A stretch of DNA of 64,000 nt from Pseudevernia furfuracea (lineage: Eukaryota; Ascomycota; Lecanoromycetes; Lecanorales; Parmeliaceae), in NCBI GenBank assembly GCA_022315425.1, contig JAIUPT010000020.1, positions 310,001-374,000 on the forward strand. Direction: 5' to 3'. The translations under genes and the position numbers were made by a program. Under the pieces are notes generated by a model. The model searched no databases. It was given only the letters and a program-made list of their open reading frames with translations, and was not told where the DNA came from. Position 1 is the first letter of the stretch, and every line of letters begins with the position of its first letter. Shown here piece by piece: positions 1 through 11,508 of the stretch.

Positions 1-340
1 TGGGCTTCTGCTAAATTTGAGTAGATCCGCGTGTCAAAATCCTTTGTATATACGAAGTTCCCTGTTTGTGCCCGACATGTAAGTGTATAGTATCAAACCC
101 AAAAATTAGACAATACGAAAAACAGGGAGGATATTCGGCAAAACGACGTCCGACGTGTCAATGTACAACTTCACAGCAGCTACCTGAATGGCATGAAGAA
201 TGGAAAAAATGGCTTAGCGCGAACGCAACAACGAAGGAGAATTACGAACTCGTCAGTAACTCCAGCGTCTCCAAATCCTCCGGCCTCAGTCTCTCGGATA
301 AGAAGCTGAGGTCAGGAAAAAGCGGTTCCAGCAGCCCAAA

Positions 341-547
341 CTAATCCACCACTTTCCCATATTCCAGGTCGAGGGAGGCAGCAGCCGAAACGGTTGACAT
401 GATAAAGTCATGCAACCCATTGTCGATGTCCCGCGTATAAGGGACGCAACCGCTGCGCTCGCTGATAACAAGACTATGAGAAGTAAGAGCGAAGAAGCTG
501 GCTGCTGCTGCAAGTAGCCATACGTAGTTGTTTTTCTTGGAGGCCAT
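341..547 (-). CDS. Possible small secreted protein, 68 aa
   Basis: An ATG at 547 opens a single-exon frame of 68 codons. Residues 8-25 are hydrophobic (WLLAAAASFFALTSHSLV) after a lysine-containing start, which looks like a signal peptide. The remaining ~43 residues hold one cysteine. I recognise no family. Frames on the other strand overlap it and there is no second exon I can defend. It could be a genuine small secreted protein, a fragment of a longer gene, or chance. The start was chosen because the upstream in-frame ATG at 589 would put a polar stretch before the signal peptide. Confidence 0.3.
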   Translation of the reverse strand: MASKKNNYVWLLAAAASFFALTSHSLVISERSGCVPYTRDIDNGLHDFIMSTVSAAASLDLEYGKVVD

Positions 548-1843
548 GATTGCAGGACAATGATGTCGACTTCTGTTTTCGAAAGGCAAGAAGATGGAGA
601 CGAAAAATTATGAACCTGTAGTTGTGTAGTTTTCCGCAGCTCTGAGATGATTTCGAATTAGAGTTCCACGTTATGTGGATGGTCAAGTTCTAGATAGATT
701 GTATCCATGGTCGTCGGTGTCGACTTGGCGACAAGGCCCCCAAGCGAAGTTGGGTCAATAATCGCTGGCTCCTTGGACTCCCCTCACGACTCGGTCGACC
801 CATCGAATGGAGGTCTTGGACCGGTATCATGATATTGCTACTGTAATTCTATCGTGTTGATAGGCTTGTCATGTGGTTTCGACGAAGAGAAGGTGATGTA
901 TTGCTCGCTTTCTTATATGTGATCGCTGCAACATCTTTCTATCAAAGCCACTCCGATGAAGGAGTGACAACCTTAGCACCGCTCCCATCTTTTTGATGCA
1001 TTATCTGAGTTGCAGAGGTAGTAAGCACGCGACCAGAGATTTCAAGACTCACCATCATAAACCAACCAGTACGCAAGCTTAGGATTCGGCGTTCCATTTG
1101 TTCTGATTTATCGTCCAACTATCCCGCCTCTCCTCCATCTCAAAACACGCTCTCACCACCCTAATCCCCAGTTACTTCGCAATAAATCATGTCTACCGCG
1201 TGCTCCGCCAGCGCAAAGACAGGCACCTGATAATGCGCCACCAAAGACAAGAGTATCTATAAGATCTGTTGTATGCTTCGAAGGTCTTGAAACAGCAAAG
1301 AGCACTCTATAGCTGCTCCGCCTGACATGCGGAGAGCTTTACAGTCCTGATCGTCCACTCCATGGCTGCAACAAAATCGCGAACGCTAATACCAAATATA
1401 GATGCTATAGTAGAGTGTCCTTAGCCAAAGTCAAGGATCCTTAGCATAGTGTAAGCTATCCAAGGCCTCGATCGACGCCCTATCCTACGCGCGGAGCTGA
1501 GCGGAGATGGCTGACCTAAAGAACATCTTGCAAGGCGGCAAGGCTAAAGAAGACCGGCGTCGAAGCGCTGGACCGCTGCCACAACTAAGGTATTTCAACT
1601 GGGCACCATCAAGGCCTGTACCTCGAGGTCTCAGTTGCAGAATCTCGAGCGTTCTCAATACAAGCGCAGAATGGCTGATTGGCAAACAAACATGCATTCG
1701 CATAACACGGCGCTTTCAGCGTGTTCGAGACCGTTGCAATTATGTAGCATGGGGGATTCGACGCACGCCTTCATAGGTTCATATCTCAACATCGTTAAAT
1801 CATAATCATCGCGAACCGATTATTTACACTGCCCTCTGTTCCT
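548..1843. other. No gene seen
   Basis: About 1.3 kb with only short open frames on both strands. The frames around 1485-1776 overlap each other on opposite strands and show no domain. I see no repeats, RNA gene or promoter motif that I would defend. Confidence 0.5.
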
Positions 1844-2441
1844 CTAACTGTAAGCGCTCCCCTCAACTTGCTTGACCCCCTCCGCGCCACACAACCAGCT
1901 TACACGGTCCTTGGTAAACTGCTCCACCCTGGGTCTCAACTTGGTCTCGTGCAGATGGAAATCGTCCACGGTGCCAATGCGTAGGATACTCTTCCCCGGG
2001 AAAGCCGAGCCGACGCGGTACATGAGCGTGCCGCATGTAGAACAGAAGTAGTTAGTCATATTGTTGCCCGACGCGATGGTGCGTTTTTGGCCGAAGGACT
2101 TCAGGTTGTCGCGACCACGTAGATGCTCTAGATGCGTATCGGCGATGATGAAGTTGGACGCGAACATGGACGCGGTAATTTTACGGCAGTCGGTGCAGTT
2201 GCAGATGAAGGTGTCGACCAGGCCCGGACCTTGGGTTGGCTGGGGGTTTGGAGGCTGTATCAGATCCCGCAGGCAAGTCTTATGTGCACAGACGAGCAGA
2301 CTCAGCTGCGAGACTTACGAATGCCAGTTGGACGGCACCACAAAAGCATGTGGCCGTCGCTTCATCTTCTTTGGACCAGCCGTCATCGGCGCAGCCGGCC
2401 AGAGGGATGTAGGGTTTGGTCTTGTCGGCGGCGGCGGTCAT
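1844..2441 (-). CDS. GFA/CENP-V domain zinc protein
   Basis: Two exons: 2319..2441 and 1844..2239, with an intron at 2240-2318 (GTAAGT donor, CCCAG acceptor, phase 0). The product has the cysteine pattern of the GFA family (glutathione-dependent formaldehyde-activating enzyme/CENP-V fold): CFCGAV near the start, then CNCTDC just after the splice junction, then YFCSTCGT. These motifs bind zinc in the family. Fungal genomes carry many such paralogues of unknown substrate, so 'formaldehyde-activating' is a family label and not a demonstrated activity. The ATG at 2441 was chosen because it gives the usual short N-terminus. An in-frame ATG at 2597 would add 52 residues without family resemblance. 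It is divergent from the PLD-fold gene at 2786. Confidence 0.85.
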
Positions 2442-2785
2442 GGTTATGTGCTTCTGTATGGCTGTTAAGCGTGATGTAGTATTTGGAGTTGTTGATGGAG
2501 TGAAGACTTGGTGAGCAGGACACTGGACTTTTATGTAGGCTACGGAAGAGCCGGATGGGAGTTCGGTGACATCCAGTGGCTCTTGCGCACTTCCCACATA
2601 CTCGTACCTCTAATCTATACTCAGTAGGCCTTATGCACAGATGGCGTGGGGTTCAAGGTTCGAGCCAATGTGGTGAAGGAACAGCGAGGGATTTGTAATG
2701 CGGGGCAGATGCTTGGCAGACACCGGCAAAGCTCGCTCCTCAACAACCACACCAACACGATGGGACTTCGCCACACAACCACTCT
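2442..2785. promoter_or_regulatory. Divergent intergenic region
   Basis: A 344-bp gap between the minus-strand GFA gene and the plus-strand PLD gene, presumably holding both promoters. I can point to no specific TATA box or binding site. Confidence 0.4.
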
Positions 2786-4102
2786 ATGCTCTCCTTGGAA
2801 TGCTTGAATGGCTTGACTGCAGGACAGGGTACTGAGGAGAACAAGGCTCATTTCTGGGGCAATGATCCGTCCACTCTGCTCAAACCAGCCGGGATCTCCC
2901 TTGCAGACTTCACCGTTGGCAGTGCTCTCAACCTATACACGTCAACGATCCTCCCAGCCCTCGAGTCCGCCCACTACGAGATTCTTCTCGTCACATGCTT
3001 CTGGGCCCGTTCGCCATCTTTAGAAAAGCTCTGCTCTACACTCCTCAAACTCTCCGACAAGGCTCGCTTCCAATCCAGTGGTACACCCAATCTACGAGTA
3101 CGCCTCTGCTTCTCCTCCTGCTCTCTGACCCAAAAGCTCTTTCATACCTCATCTACAAATGGCTACATATACCCACCATCAAGGTGGCGCTCGCTCGGCC
3201 TACCGTCGCCAGAAGACCTGGAAGGGCTCGATCTACAAGTCAAAAGTCTCTTCGTCCTACCCTTCAGTGTCATGCATCCCAAATTCGTCATCATTGACCG
3301 GCGACGGGTCATCCTACCGAGTTGCAACCTTAGCTGGGAGAGCTGGCTTGAGTGCTGTCTACCAGTGACGGGTCCCATTGTCAGCTCGTTCCTTCGATTC
3401 TGGCAGCATACTTGGGGCCACAATGACTGGGTCGACCTCCCGGCCACTCCTCTTTCCGATCAAGCATCCTCGAACGTGACAAGCCACACAGCTGTCTTGC
3501 TCCCATCCCCGTACCACCGTAACCCACATTTTCGGCTTCTGCCATTTACATCTCTCGCGCCACCTCCACCTACGCCTCTGAACGCACTTCTCCTACATCT
3601 CTTTTCTAGGGCTCAGGACAGTATTTCTCTACTGACCCCCAACCTTACCTCTCCACCCGTAATATCCGCTCTCTTACAAGCCCTATCCCAAGGCGTCAAT
3701 GTCACTGTAATCACAAACCGCCGCATGATGATACTAGAACAGCTGCTCACCTCCGGTACCATTACAGAAATATGTGTGTGGAAGCTTCGTCGGCGCTATA
3801 ATAGAATGAGGCGTGAAAACACGTCGCAATATCACTCCGAAGACGTGGAGCGTGCAGTAGAGGCCCGCAGTTTTGGTCTCTTACAAATAGGCTACTACCG
3901 TCCCACAGTAGAGTACAAGAGGACGCATATCAAGTGCAGCACCATCGACAATCGGGTTGTCGTCTTGGGAAGTGGTAATATGGATCGTGCGAGCTGGTAC
4001 ACATCTCAAGAGCTAGGTGTTGCTATTGAGGGCGAAGCAGTGGTGAAGGCTGTTGAAGGGAGCATCGGTGAGGGAAACTGGCGTTGCGTTGACTGGCTGT
4101 GA
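2786..4102 (+). CDS. Phospholipase D-fold (HKD) protein
   Basis: A single-exon frame of 438 aa. Two HxKxxxxD motifs are visible: HPKFVIID starting near residue 164 and HIKCSTID near residue 381. The second is followed by GSGNMDRAS, the usual G-S-x-N tail of the motif. Two HKD halves in one chain are the active site of the PLD superfamily, which includes phosphatidyltransferases, nucleases and cardiolipin synthases. Both copies keep H, K and D, so the enzyme is probably active. There is no obvious signal peptide or membrane segment. The length fits the uncharacterised fungal PLD-like proteins rather than the >800-residue PX-PH phospholipases D. The substrate cannot be told from the sequence. 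Confidence 0.85.
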   Translation: MLSLECLNGLTAGQGTEENKAHFWGNDPSTLLKPAGISLADFTVGSALNLYTSTILPALESAHYEILLVTCFWARSPSLEKLCSTLLKLSDKARFQSSGTPNLRVRLCFSSCSLTQKLFHTSSTNGYIYPPSRWRSLGLPSPEDLEGLDLQVKSLFVLPFSVMHPKFVIIDRRRVILPSCNLSWESWLECCLPVTGPIVSSFLRFWQHTWGHNDWVDLPATPLSDQASSNVTSHTAVLLPSPYHRNPHFRLLPFTSLAPPPPTPLNALLLHLFSRAQDSISLLTPNLTSPPVISALLQALSQGVNVTVITNRRMMILEQLLTSGTITEICVWKLRRRYNRMRRENTSQYHSEDVERAVEARSFGLLQIGYYRPTVEYKRTHIKCSTIDNRVVVLGSGNMDRASWYTSQELGVAIEGEAVVKAVEGSIGEGNWRCVDWL

Positions 4103-4381
4103 AGGTCTATGTCTAGTAGCATGTAGGGAGACAAAATAGAGTTGCACATAATCTGGAGCTCTCGAAATGGTAATGGACAAAATGGGCATCTCTTTTTGTG
4201 TTGTGTTGACGTTGTTTTGTCAACACATCGAAACTTAGAACTCAAATCACGCCATCATTGTCTCACTGTCACCTTGGAACTATCGAAGAAACATTTATTT
4301 GGTAAGCGGATCCACCTGAAGAGCCATCTTTCCCGTCCACATCACTGCTCTCGGGAGTCATCAACTGCAGATTCAGCACCA

Positions 4382-5181
4382 ATGCGCACTCTCGATGTTG
4401 TCCAACTTGAGGACAAATTGCTTCAAGCACCTGGGCTTACGCCAATCGCTCAGTATGTCCGCTTACCTAACTTCTGTAAAAAAAAAGTCAACTAAGGGTG
4501 TATAGATACATGAGCGATGATATGGTCAATATCTACGTGGGCGATGAACGCAAGAAATTCCACCTTCATCGCGACTTGCTCTGCGAACGATCCGAGTTTT
4601 TCAAGGCCTCTTTCGAGGGCCATTTCAAAGAAGCTGAGGCCCAGGAACTCACTCTTCCGGAAGATAGCATTGAGAGCTTTGAGCGCCTTGTGGGCTGGCT
4701 CTATGGAGCACCTCTGATGAGCATGCCCTTGGTGCCCTCTCAGGACGAATTTTCAGCCTATGTCGACTTGTTCATTCTGGCCAAAAAGCTATGTCTGGAA
4801 CACCTCCAGAATGAGACCATGGATCAAATCCTCAGATACTACCGTCTGGAACTACCGGAAGTTACTCCACACACCACTCACCTCATCTGTGAGAACACAT
4901 CCGCGGGAGATCCTTTGCGCAGACTCTCTATTCAATGTGCCGCTTGGAAAGCTGTCTTTAATGCTGTCCAGAACGAAGACACTCAGTTCGAATCTGGTAG
5001 CGTATACCTACTTGAGGGAGGTGGCGAAATTGCGGTTGACTTTGCGTCCTGGCTTGCAAATTTTTACGCCATCTCGAAGGGGAAGGGGAAAAAACTTGAT
5101 TCGATTGACCCGCGGATAAAGTCGAATTGCTCCTATCATGTCCACAACTCCACGCCCGCTTGCAGCGACCCGTCTGAATGA
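4382..5181 (+). CDS. BTB/POZ domain protein
   Basis: Two exons: 4382..4452 and 4497..5181. The 44-nt intron (GTATGT donor, CTAAC branch-like motif, AACTAAG acceptor) joins ..PIAQ to VYRYMSDD in frame (phase 2). The N-terminal half is a typical fungal BTB/POZ fold: D-D-M-V-N-I-Y-V-G, then F-H-L-H-R-D-L-L, then R-S-E-F-F-K-A-S-F, then the GWLYGAPL strand-helix. Such proteins usually dimerise and act as adaptors for Cullin-3 or in protein complexes, but no partner domain is present. The C-terminal ~100 residues have no recognised domain. An in-frame ATG lies upstream at 4142, but 4382 gives the family's usual short lead before the BTB fold. Confidence 0.85.
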
Positions 5182-5849
5182 GGCGGCTTCTCCTGGCTCG
5201 ACAGGAATGGCAGCGAATTTTCTATGGCATAGAGGAATGTGCGAACCTTGCAAGCACACAGGCGGCGTGCTGGGAAAAGGTGGCAGTCCCGAGGACTTCC
5301 AGCATCGAGAAGAAGAGATTTCCTTGTCTACGACTCTATCTGCACTGTTCGGATCCATGGCCAACCATTAGGGCTCGAAAGCCTATGTCGCGCGAGATGA
5401 AGGGGACCAGCGTTCACGATTGATACTCTCTATGACGGCGTCCTCACCGAACAGGGTCCAGATTGAACTTCGGTACTTTACACGTAGCTAGGTTGAATGT
5501 TTTCAATGAAATACGATTCTAGAGCAGCGCACACAGGGTGTGTCTGAGTCGAGTATGGACAAGTTGCGGTTGATGGTGCCCTCGGCAAAGCAGTTACCGA
5601 AGTGTGTTTTGCTCGATCTTGCCATCCACGAAATCCCCAAGTTTCGGGGTGCCTGCCGCATATCTGTAGCTCGCCTGGCGTTTTGCTGACTGGCTGTTAC
5701 CTTGATATCTTCTCTATGCGGGTCAAATTTATATGCATTCGTGACAAGATCTAGAAGGGTTGGAGCTGTGGATGTATTTCTCGCGTTTGCAGGATGATCT
5801 ATCTGTCTGCCACATGATCCTAATCTCCCTGGATTCCTTCAAATCTCTT
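5182..5849. other. No gene seen
   Basis: Between the BTB gene and the convergent F-box-like gene. Two short overlapping open frames (5138-5371 and 5178-5423) run past the BTB stop codon. Neither shows a domain, and they may be 3' UTR. Nothing else is evident. Confidence 0.4.
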
Positions 5850-6581
5850 CTAAGCCGTTCCTTCGCCCGCTGTCAAATGACGGTTCACATCGAGCTGCCA
5901 AAGGATTGTTCGATCGCAAACTCCGCCAGTCCACTGCGTTGTACCCTTATCACAGCGCCAAACGTGTCTGTCTTCGTAGATTTGTCGAACACGTGATTTT
6001 GAATCCCTCCACTTCTCATCAACCCATGTGCTACAGACATCAATGTCAACTTTCCCAGCAATTTTCAGGATACCACCCTGAATGAGTTGGTTCTGCAGGC
6101 GCGTAAAGTCAGGCGCAGACGCAGCAATGTGCAATGTTCGGAGGTTTGGTAGCAGTCCGCTCAGCATCTCGAAGTCTTCGTCGTCGAGGTCTTCGTCGTC
6201 GAGATCTTCGTCGTCGAGATCTTCGTTCTTGCCGAAAAGGGATGCGTCCACTTCTAGTTGCATGCTTCTGATCATGTTTTTGCGGCGGGCACCAACGCCT
6301 TTGACAAAAGCTACAACCTGAGGCCATGTGCCGTAGAATGTTGTCTTGCCGTAAAAGATAACCGCCGCTTCGTCTGAGATTTGATGATTGACGGAAAGAA
6401 GTGCGAGGAATGTTTGCGGGTTAGATGGTTTGTCATCGGCACGCCTAGGCCGTTTGTTGAGGTTCAAGTACAGGACCTTGCCGGTGTCATCGTAGATCGG
6501 CGTAATCGAGTCGCAAAGAAATAGATGGCTGTAGATCTCGTTGCGGATTTCCAGGGGAAGCGTGGTGAAAGTTGGGGACAT
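5850..6581 (-). CDS. F-box-like/DUF7730-type protein
   Basis: A single-exon frame of 243 aa. The N-terminus (TLPLEIRNEIYSHLFL) matches the LP-x-E-I-R-x-x-I-Y opening of the large fungal F-box-like/DUF7730 group. It is followed by the usual LLSVNHQISDEAAVIFYG segment. These proteins are expanded in Pezizomycotina and mostly uncharacterised; some may be ubiquitin-ligase substrate receptors. The middle holds an acidic tandem repeat (E-D-L-D-D three times) encoded by a 15-bp DNA repeat. There is a related, broken copy at 45928-46394 on the other strand. Confidence 0.7.
   Translation of the reverse strand: MSPTFTTLPLEIRNEIYSHLFLCDSITPIYDDTGKVLYLNLNKRPRRADDKPSNPQTFLALLSVNHQISDEAAVIFYGKTTFYGTWPQVVAFVKGVGARRKNMIRSMQLEVDASLFGKNEDLDDEDLDDEDLDDEDFEMLSGLLPNLRTLHIAASAPDFTRLQNQLIQGGILKIAGKVDIDVCSTWVDEKWRDSKSRVRQIYEDRHVWRCDKGTTQWTGGVCDRTILWQLDVNRHLTAGEGTA
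6174..6224 (-). repeat. 15-bp coding minisatellite
   Basis: Three full copies and a partial copy of a 15-bp unit (GTCTTCGTCGTCGAG on the + strand, later copies starting with A) lie inside the F-box-like gene. On the coding strand they encode E-D-L-D-D repeats. The period is a multiple of three, so copy number can change without breaking the frame. Confidence 0.9.
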
Positions 6582-7360
6582 TTTGCCTCAGCTATTAAAG
6601 AGGTCAGCGCTGGAGTGTTTGTTGCGGGCTCGTCCTGCAAGGACATTCACCTAGTGTAGTGCTGGTGGAGTTGGGAGAATGTGAGACTTGTAAACAGATA
6701 TCAGTCCATGTCTCTTGAAAGCGATAGCTAAATGCGACATACAACGGTGTCAAGTGAGAGATGCTTTCAACACATTAGGATTCAAAGCGATAATGTCTTT
6801 GTTTGGTGAGACATCATGGAGTGATGTCAGAACGGCGCTAAAAAAGGACGACCGGTAATAATTCTAGTCTAGCCTTATTAGATTATTGAAAGCTCGAGAT
6901 TCATAGACAGTACAATAAGAACGCGATTCTTAATGTAAAACTTAATTGACTATAACTACCAGACTGTTATTTGTTCTTCTCATTGCATGTTCGAATTTCT
7001 CTTTTTCAATGACACGCCGATGGATACCGGTAGCATAGGGGACAGCCTGAGCAGACGAGCTTATCGAAACTTGATGTAGTAGCAGTTGATTTGGTTTTCA
7101 TGGGTATGAAGCATATCCATGCATGACCATGACGAATATCTATGGGAGGGTACATCATATGTACGGGAATATGCCCATGAGATGGCTGTGACAGCACCAT
7201 GAGTATGTATACTCCTCATGGGTAGCCGTCATACCCATAGGGATGAAGGATCTACCGGTGTGGCATAACATACATCTCAGTTCCATCAAAATAAAGTTGC
7301 TCGTTCGGCTTTGAGGTCGTCCAGGTATAAAGCCGCCGATCACTAATATAGAACGCCCTT
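6582..7360. other. No gene; dense CATGGGTA-like motifs
   Basis: An AT-rich stretch. From about 7095 to 7245 the motif CATGGGTA/TACCCATR recurs in both orientations. One pair, GCCCATGAG near 7170 and CTCATGGGT near 7215, could form a hairpin. I see no open frame worth annotating. Confidence 0.4.
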
Positions 7361-7719
7361 TTAGAACTCCCTCCTGACCCACTGCAGCTTCCTTTTAAAA
7401 GTATCAAGCAAAGTCTGCGTCTCACACATGAACTCGTGGGCGAGAAGTTTCAGTATCGTCTCCAGAGCCATGTGTTTACAAGTTTGATACACTTGTCGAG
7501 TGAACGCATCTTCCACGGAACAAGTTTACCACTACCTCGCCTAAGAATCGGCTTTACACGCCAAATCTCTCCATCCTTGTTGACATACTTAGCTTTGCTA
7601 TCCCAACTAGCTTTGCTATAAACCATCCATATCTTCTTCGCCGGCCATAAAAACGACCATCTGGTAAATTTGATAGACAGATTACGTAACTCGACTCTAG
7701 TGTAGTATGACATAATCAA
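7361..7719 (-). pseudogene. Decayed ORF with one frameshift
   Basis: On the minus strand a frame from ~7713 reads through protein-like sequence (…WRVKPILRRGSGKLVPWKM…DKCIKLV). It then falls into a different frame that continues as KHMALETILKLLAHEFM… and stops at 7361. A single missing base near 7480 (GT-AAA-CAC-ATG) explains the shift. The two halves together look like one ~118-residue polypeptide. I do not recognise the family. An unrecognised intron instead of a frameshift is possible but would be very short. Confidence 0.35.
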
Positions 7720-7794
7720 TCAATCCATTGATCCTCCACGCAACGTTCAAGACGAAACCACATCAAACATGTGAACCATACGCCTCAGTCGGCC

Positions 7795-8828
7795 ATGGCG
7801 CCGCCTCCAATTGTAGGCCTGCTGCTATCCCGCTATGTAGCCTGCTTCGGCTGACAGCTCAGACACCCTCACCCCACCGCTTCATCACGTCGAGAACTGC
7901 CAATCCCACACACAAACCATCTTCATCTCTTCGCTTTCAGCAAGGAGCTCCTCAATCGATCTCCTCTCAGCAGCAGTTCACCCCTGCGCCAAGATTCAAT
8001 TTCAGCTCTACCCAGAAGCCCACGACTGAAAAAGTAACGGCAGCAACGCAGCACGCCTCCCCCCTCTCCAGACGGCCCCACTTAGCTGGCGCAACACAAA
8101 ACAAGAGTCGGGAAGACATTGAGGAGACCGGCTCTGATGATGAGGATGCGAGGGGACTGGAGAATGATGAATCCACTTTTTCTCTGCTTACACAGCCAAC
8201 ATCGAAACGCCGCCGTCCAAATCCTCCAGAGGCAATTATTATTTCCTCCGACTCTCCCCCTCCATCACCGCCCCCAAAAACGCCTCCATATCCTACGATA
8301 GAAGAGGATGATCTTGAAGCAGTTATTGACAATGACTTCAATCCACATGCCCGGCCACGCTTTGTCATTCCAACGCCTAAGCCTACCGGGACCCCATCAA
8401 TACCTTCGAGACCTCCCCTGATTCTTCCACCACGCTCTCCCTCTCCTACCGCTACGACACCGGCATTCTTCTCGCCTCACCGCCGAGGTCAGAAATATGT
8501 CCCTGGTGGGCTTGCGTCCAGTGTCCGAGATTGGATCGTTGAGACCTCACAGCAGGCGCACAATCGGGCTCATGCAAGAAGAGGGGAAGAAGAGTTCTGG
8601 GATATGAGGTTTAGGGTCAGGGATTGTCGAGCGAATGATCTGGATGAGAGGATGACAATTGTCCAGGAAACAAGCGGAGCAAAGAGATGGATGCTTGTGG
8701 GGCAGGGGAGAGGCGAGACAAAGGTCGAAGTGGGCTGCATAATGGGCATCAGAGAACCTACATGGGAAGTGTTGCTGGGCCATGAACTCTACATGGTGGC
8801 TGTTGAGTGGAGAGTACTGAATGGCTGA
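7795..8828 (+). CDS. Unrecognised Pro/Ser-rich, probably nuclear protein
   Basis: Two exons: 7795..7812 and 7863..8828. The long frame has no ATG for 270 codons. The 50-nt intron 7813-7862 (GTAGGC donor, CTGAC branch motif, CTCAG acceptor) supplies the start and gives MAPPPI-TPSPHRFIT. The product is ~327 aa. The first two-thirds are disordered, with a KRRR basic cluster next to acidic and SSDSPPPSPPP stretches. The C-terminal ~110 residues look folded, starting KYVPGGLASSVRDWIVE and ending in alternating hydrophobic strands (VGCIMGIREPTWEVLL…YMVAVEWRVL). The tail could be an OB-like fold of the kind seen in DNA-bound fungal proteins, but this is an impression only. No name is assigned. Confidence 0.65.
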
Positions 8829-10755
8829 GGCACAAGTGGTGATTACTCCTGGCTAGGATCTCAATGTCACAGGCGATCATGTTCTTACAGCTTGAACCCG
8901 CATAAGGGCAAAAACAAAGCTGGTATGTCAATTATCTAACCGCGTAACTCCCGCTCACACTGATAGATCTACGTCGGTGGGCTGACGACCAGCTGATATA
9001 CTTCAGACGCATGAGTGACCCTAGTCAATTTCACCTGGCAGCCCAACATGCTTGCTCCTGATGCTTGATGTAATTATCCAGAGCCTCTTTCCACTCAACG
9101 CGCTCCTTCCTGGCCTCGAGTCTAACATACACCGAAATCTGTGATCGTCAAACAGCAATGGAGAGACAGAGATTAGGTCGGTCGTCAGCCAGGTGTACAC
9201 AGTCATGATCCATCCGACCATCTGTTTAACGGAAAGAGTGGTATCAGTCTAGAACATCGTGAGACGACCCGCCAGTAACAATTCTGCTTTTTTCGCCTGA
9301 CCATCTCGGTTGTAGTCTGCATGACCAAAGTTGAACCGATGGGCGCCATTTTGCTTGCAATTGAGAAGGCCGGCAAGTTGGAAATCGTTGACTAGATCTT
9401 CGACTTAGAGTACAATATACGCTCTAGGATGATCAAATATGAACTACAGCTGCAGAGTGTCCTCTATCTAATGTGACTTTTCTGAGCTAGTCGACCTTTG
9501 GTATGGCCTTGATTGCGGTGCGCGACATGTCCAAGTGGCAGAAAACGCTGCATTGGGCTCCGATAGCAGTCTTTGCTTAGTGGTGATGACAACCGCATAT
9601 CTGATTTTTTGTAGCTCACTTGAAGCCGGGAACCAAATGTGCATGTCAAGGCTAACAATGAGTATTTACGTTGCCACCACTTTTACTGATAGCTTGCCAG
9701 TCGTTTGATCGAATACTCGGGTCTCTGTCCGCTCAAGCTGCCTGAATATGCCAGCTGTCCGACGACGCCGGCTGAAGTGGAAAGTGTCTTGTGTGTTCGC
9801 TCCACAGACTAATTCATGATCATGCTTTCTGATGGAGCGCATCGAGTCGTCTAAGTTCCTCATTGGATTGCGTCGACCGATATTGAAGGGTGCCCAAAAT
9901 ATCATTATAACGAAAGGTTTATTGCTGACTCGCTCGTGGAGGTTCGCTTCGAATTTAGGAGGACTGCTCTCTGGGATTGCACCTCCGTCGTTTTGGCATT
10001 CTGCTGGGTTGCTGCCCTACTTCGCCACCACTTCCAATCGAAGAGAAGTGAAACCCAGAGACACCGCGTGGAGGTGTCTAGTATACTAGATTTGTGAGCA
10101 CAGATCTATAATCGGTGCAATTGCGATGGTTTATAAGTGTAGTAGAGTAAACCCGCGTCCGAGTTTGGATTTACTAGATCTCCGATCCAAGTGTAAGATT
10201 TTATTGAGGGAAAATGACTGGAAAGTCATCGCTGTGGAGGGGGTGTGTATACTCGGGAAGACATTGTCCTCGGTCAAAAGTGACAATTGCTGTATGTTTG
10301 AAGGCTAAGACCGGTCGTGTCATGCTATCAGTAGCTACCCAACCTCATCTGTAGCTGTCGTTAACCGAGCAATCATTGCTATGTATGGTGGTATTTTGAA
10401 CTCATGCACTGCCTCGAGATCTCTAGAACCACTACCATGAGGCCGGGTCACCATCTTTCAGCTGCGAAAACAAAAGGCGGCTTTGATTGGTATACACAAA
10501 ATTGATCTGCAGTTAGCCTGCGTTTCAAAACGGCGCTACTCTAGCTTACTGCAGCCGCGCTACATCCCCGCATGAACTCTCCCGAGCGTACTTAGTGTAC
10601 TCCTAAGTTGTAAGTCCTCACCTGCTCCAGCTGGGCATAAGCTTGCCATTAAAAGAAACAAGTGCTCAGGGTATCTTCTGGTATCTACATATAGGAGAGA
10701 TACTAACTCGTGGGTCGGGCGGGTTCGTACCTCGGCATAGTTATCTAAGCCTTCT

Positions 10756-10780
10756 AAGGTAAGGTAAGGTAGGTAAGGTA
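10756..10780 (+). repeat. (AAGGT)n microsatellite
   Basis: About five imperfect copies of AAGGT (AAGGTAAGGTAAGGTAGGTA…). This is a common short repeat in ascomycete intergenic DNA. It is not the TTAGGG telomere repeat. Confidence 0.85.
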
Positions 10781-11500
10781 GTCAAGCAAAGCGCGGGAGG
10801 CTTACTTAGCGTCCGGGATGACTGTGGGTGGGTGACAGTCCGGAGCTGAGTTGCGTACCTCGAGTCCCGCACACCGATATCGAGATAATTCCTCTGCCAA
10901 CACTCTCTATCGCCGACGACGACAATTGTCCCACCAGCCATGTCAGTGTTACTTCACTACCTCAGTCTAAGCGCGTCGATCGAATGTCTGCGTACAGCCA
11001 TATTGGTGCAGCGCTGACACTTGTGTCTCAGAGTTCGGATGGAACAGTGGGAACATAGCCCCGTGCTTAGGAGCTGCAGACGGGCGGCAAAGTGCATTAT
11101 GGCGCATGGGCTGAGCGGGGAAGCGTGCATATTATCCACCACCAGACTCAGGATCTATTCAATTCCAGCATAGCGTCGGGGGTAAGGTCCATTCTTAGAT
11201 CGGGTTTTTTATGCTCAGTCGTGTCATTGGTTCCGAAGATCTGGGTCTTGATTCCTTCCGTGCTTCTAAGGTCTGAAACACGTTCTGCGTCGTAGATAGT
11301 CTCCTAATGTCTATCGTTCTCGTGTGTCTGCAGCCATGAAATACTACGTTGCGGCTCTTTCGAGGCACTGCACCGCGTTTGCCGGCTTCAAGTGCAACAA
11401 TGATTCTTTGTCCACTGCAAGACAGTTTCTTACATACTCAGCCCTCGCTGGTCCTGGTGGCTATTTGCGGTTGAAAGAATAAACAGACAAGGCTGGCACA

Positions 11501-11508
11501 TATATAAA
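11501..11508 (+). promoter_or_regulatory. TATA-like box of the GPI-protein gene
   Basis: TATATAAA lies 105 bases upstream of the ATG at 11613, at a suitable distance for a fungal TATA element. This is inferred from motif and position only. Confidence 0.45.

Noticed and set aside
10756..10780. AAGGT repeats as interstitial telomere sequence
   Set aside because: The unit is not TTAGGG and the run is only about 25 bp.
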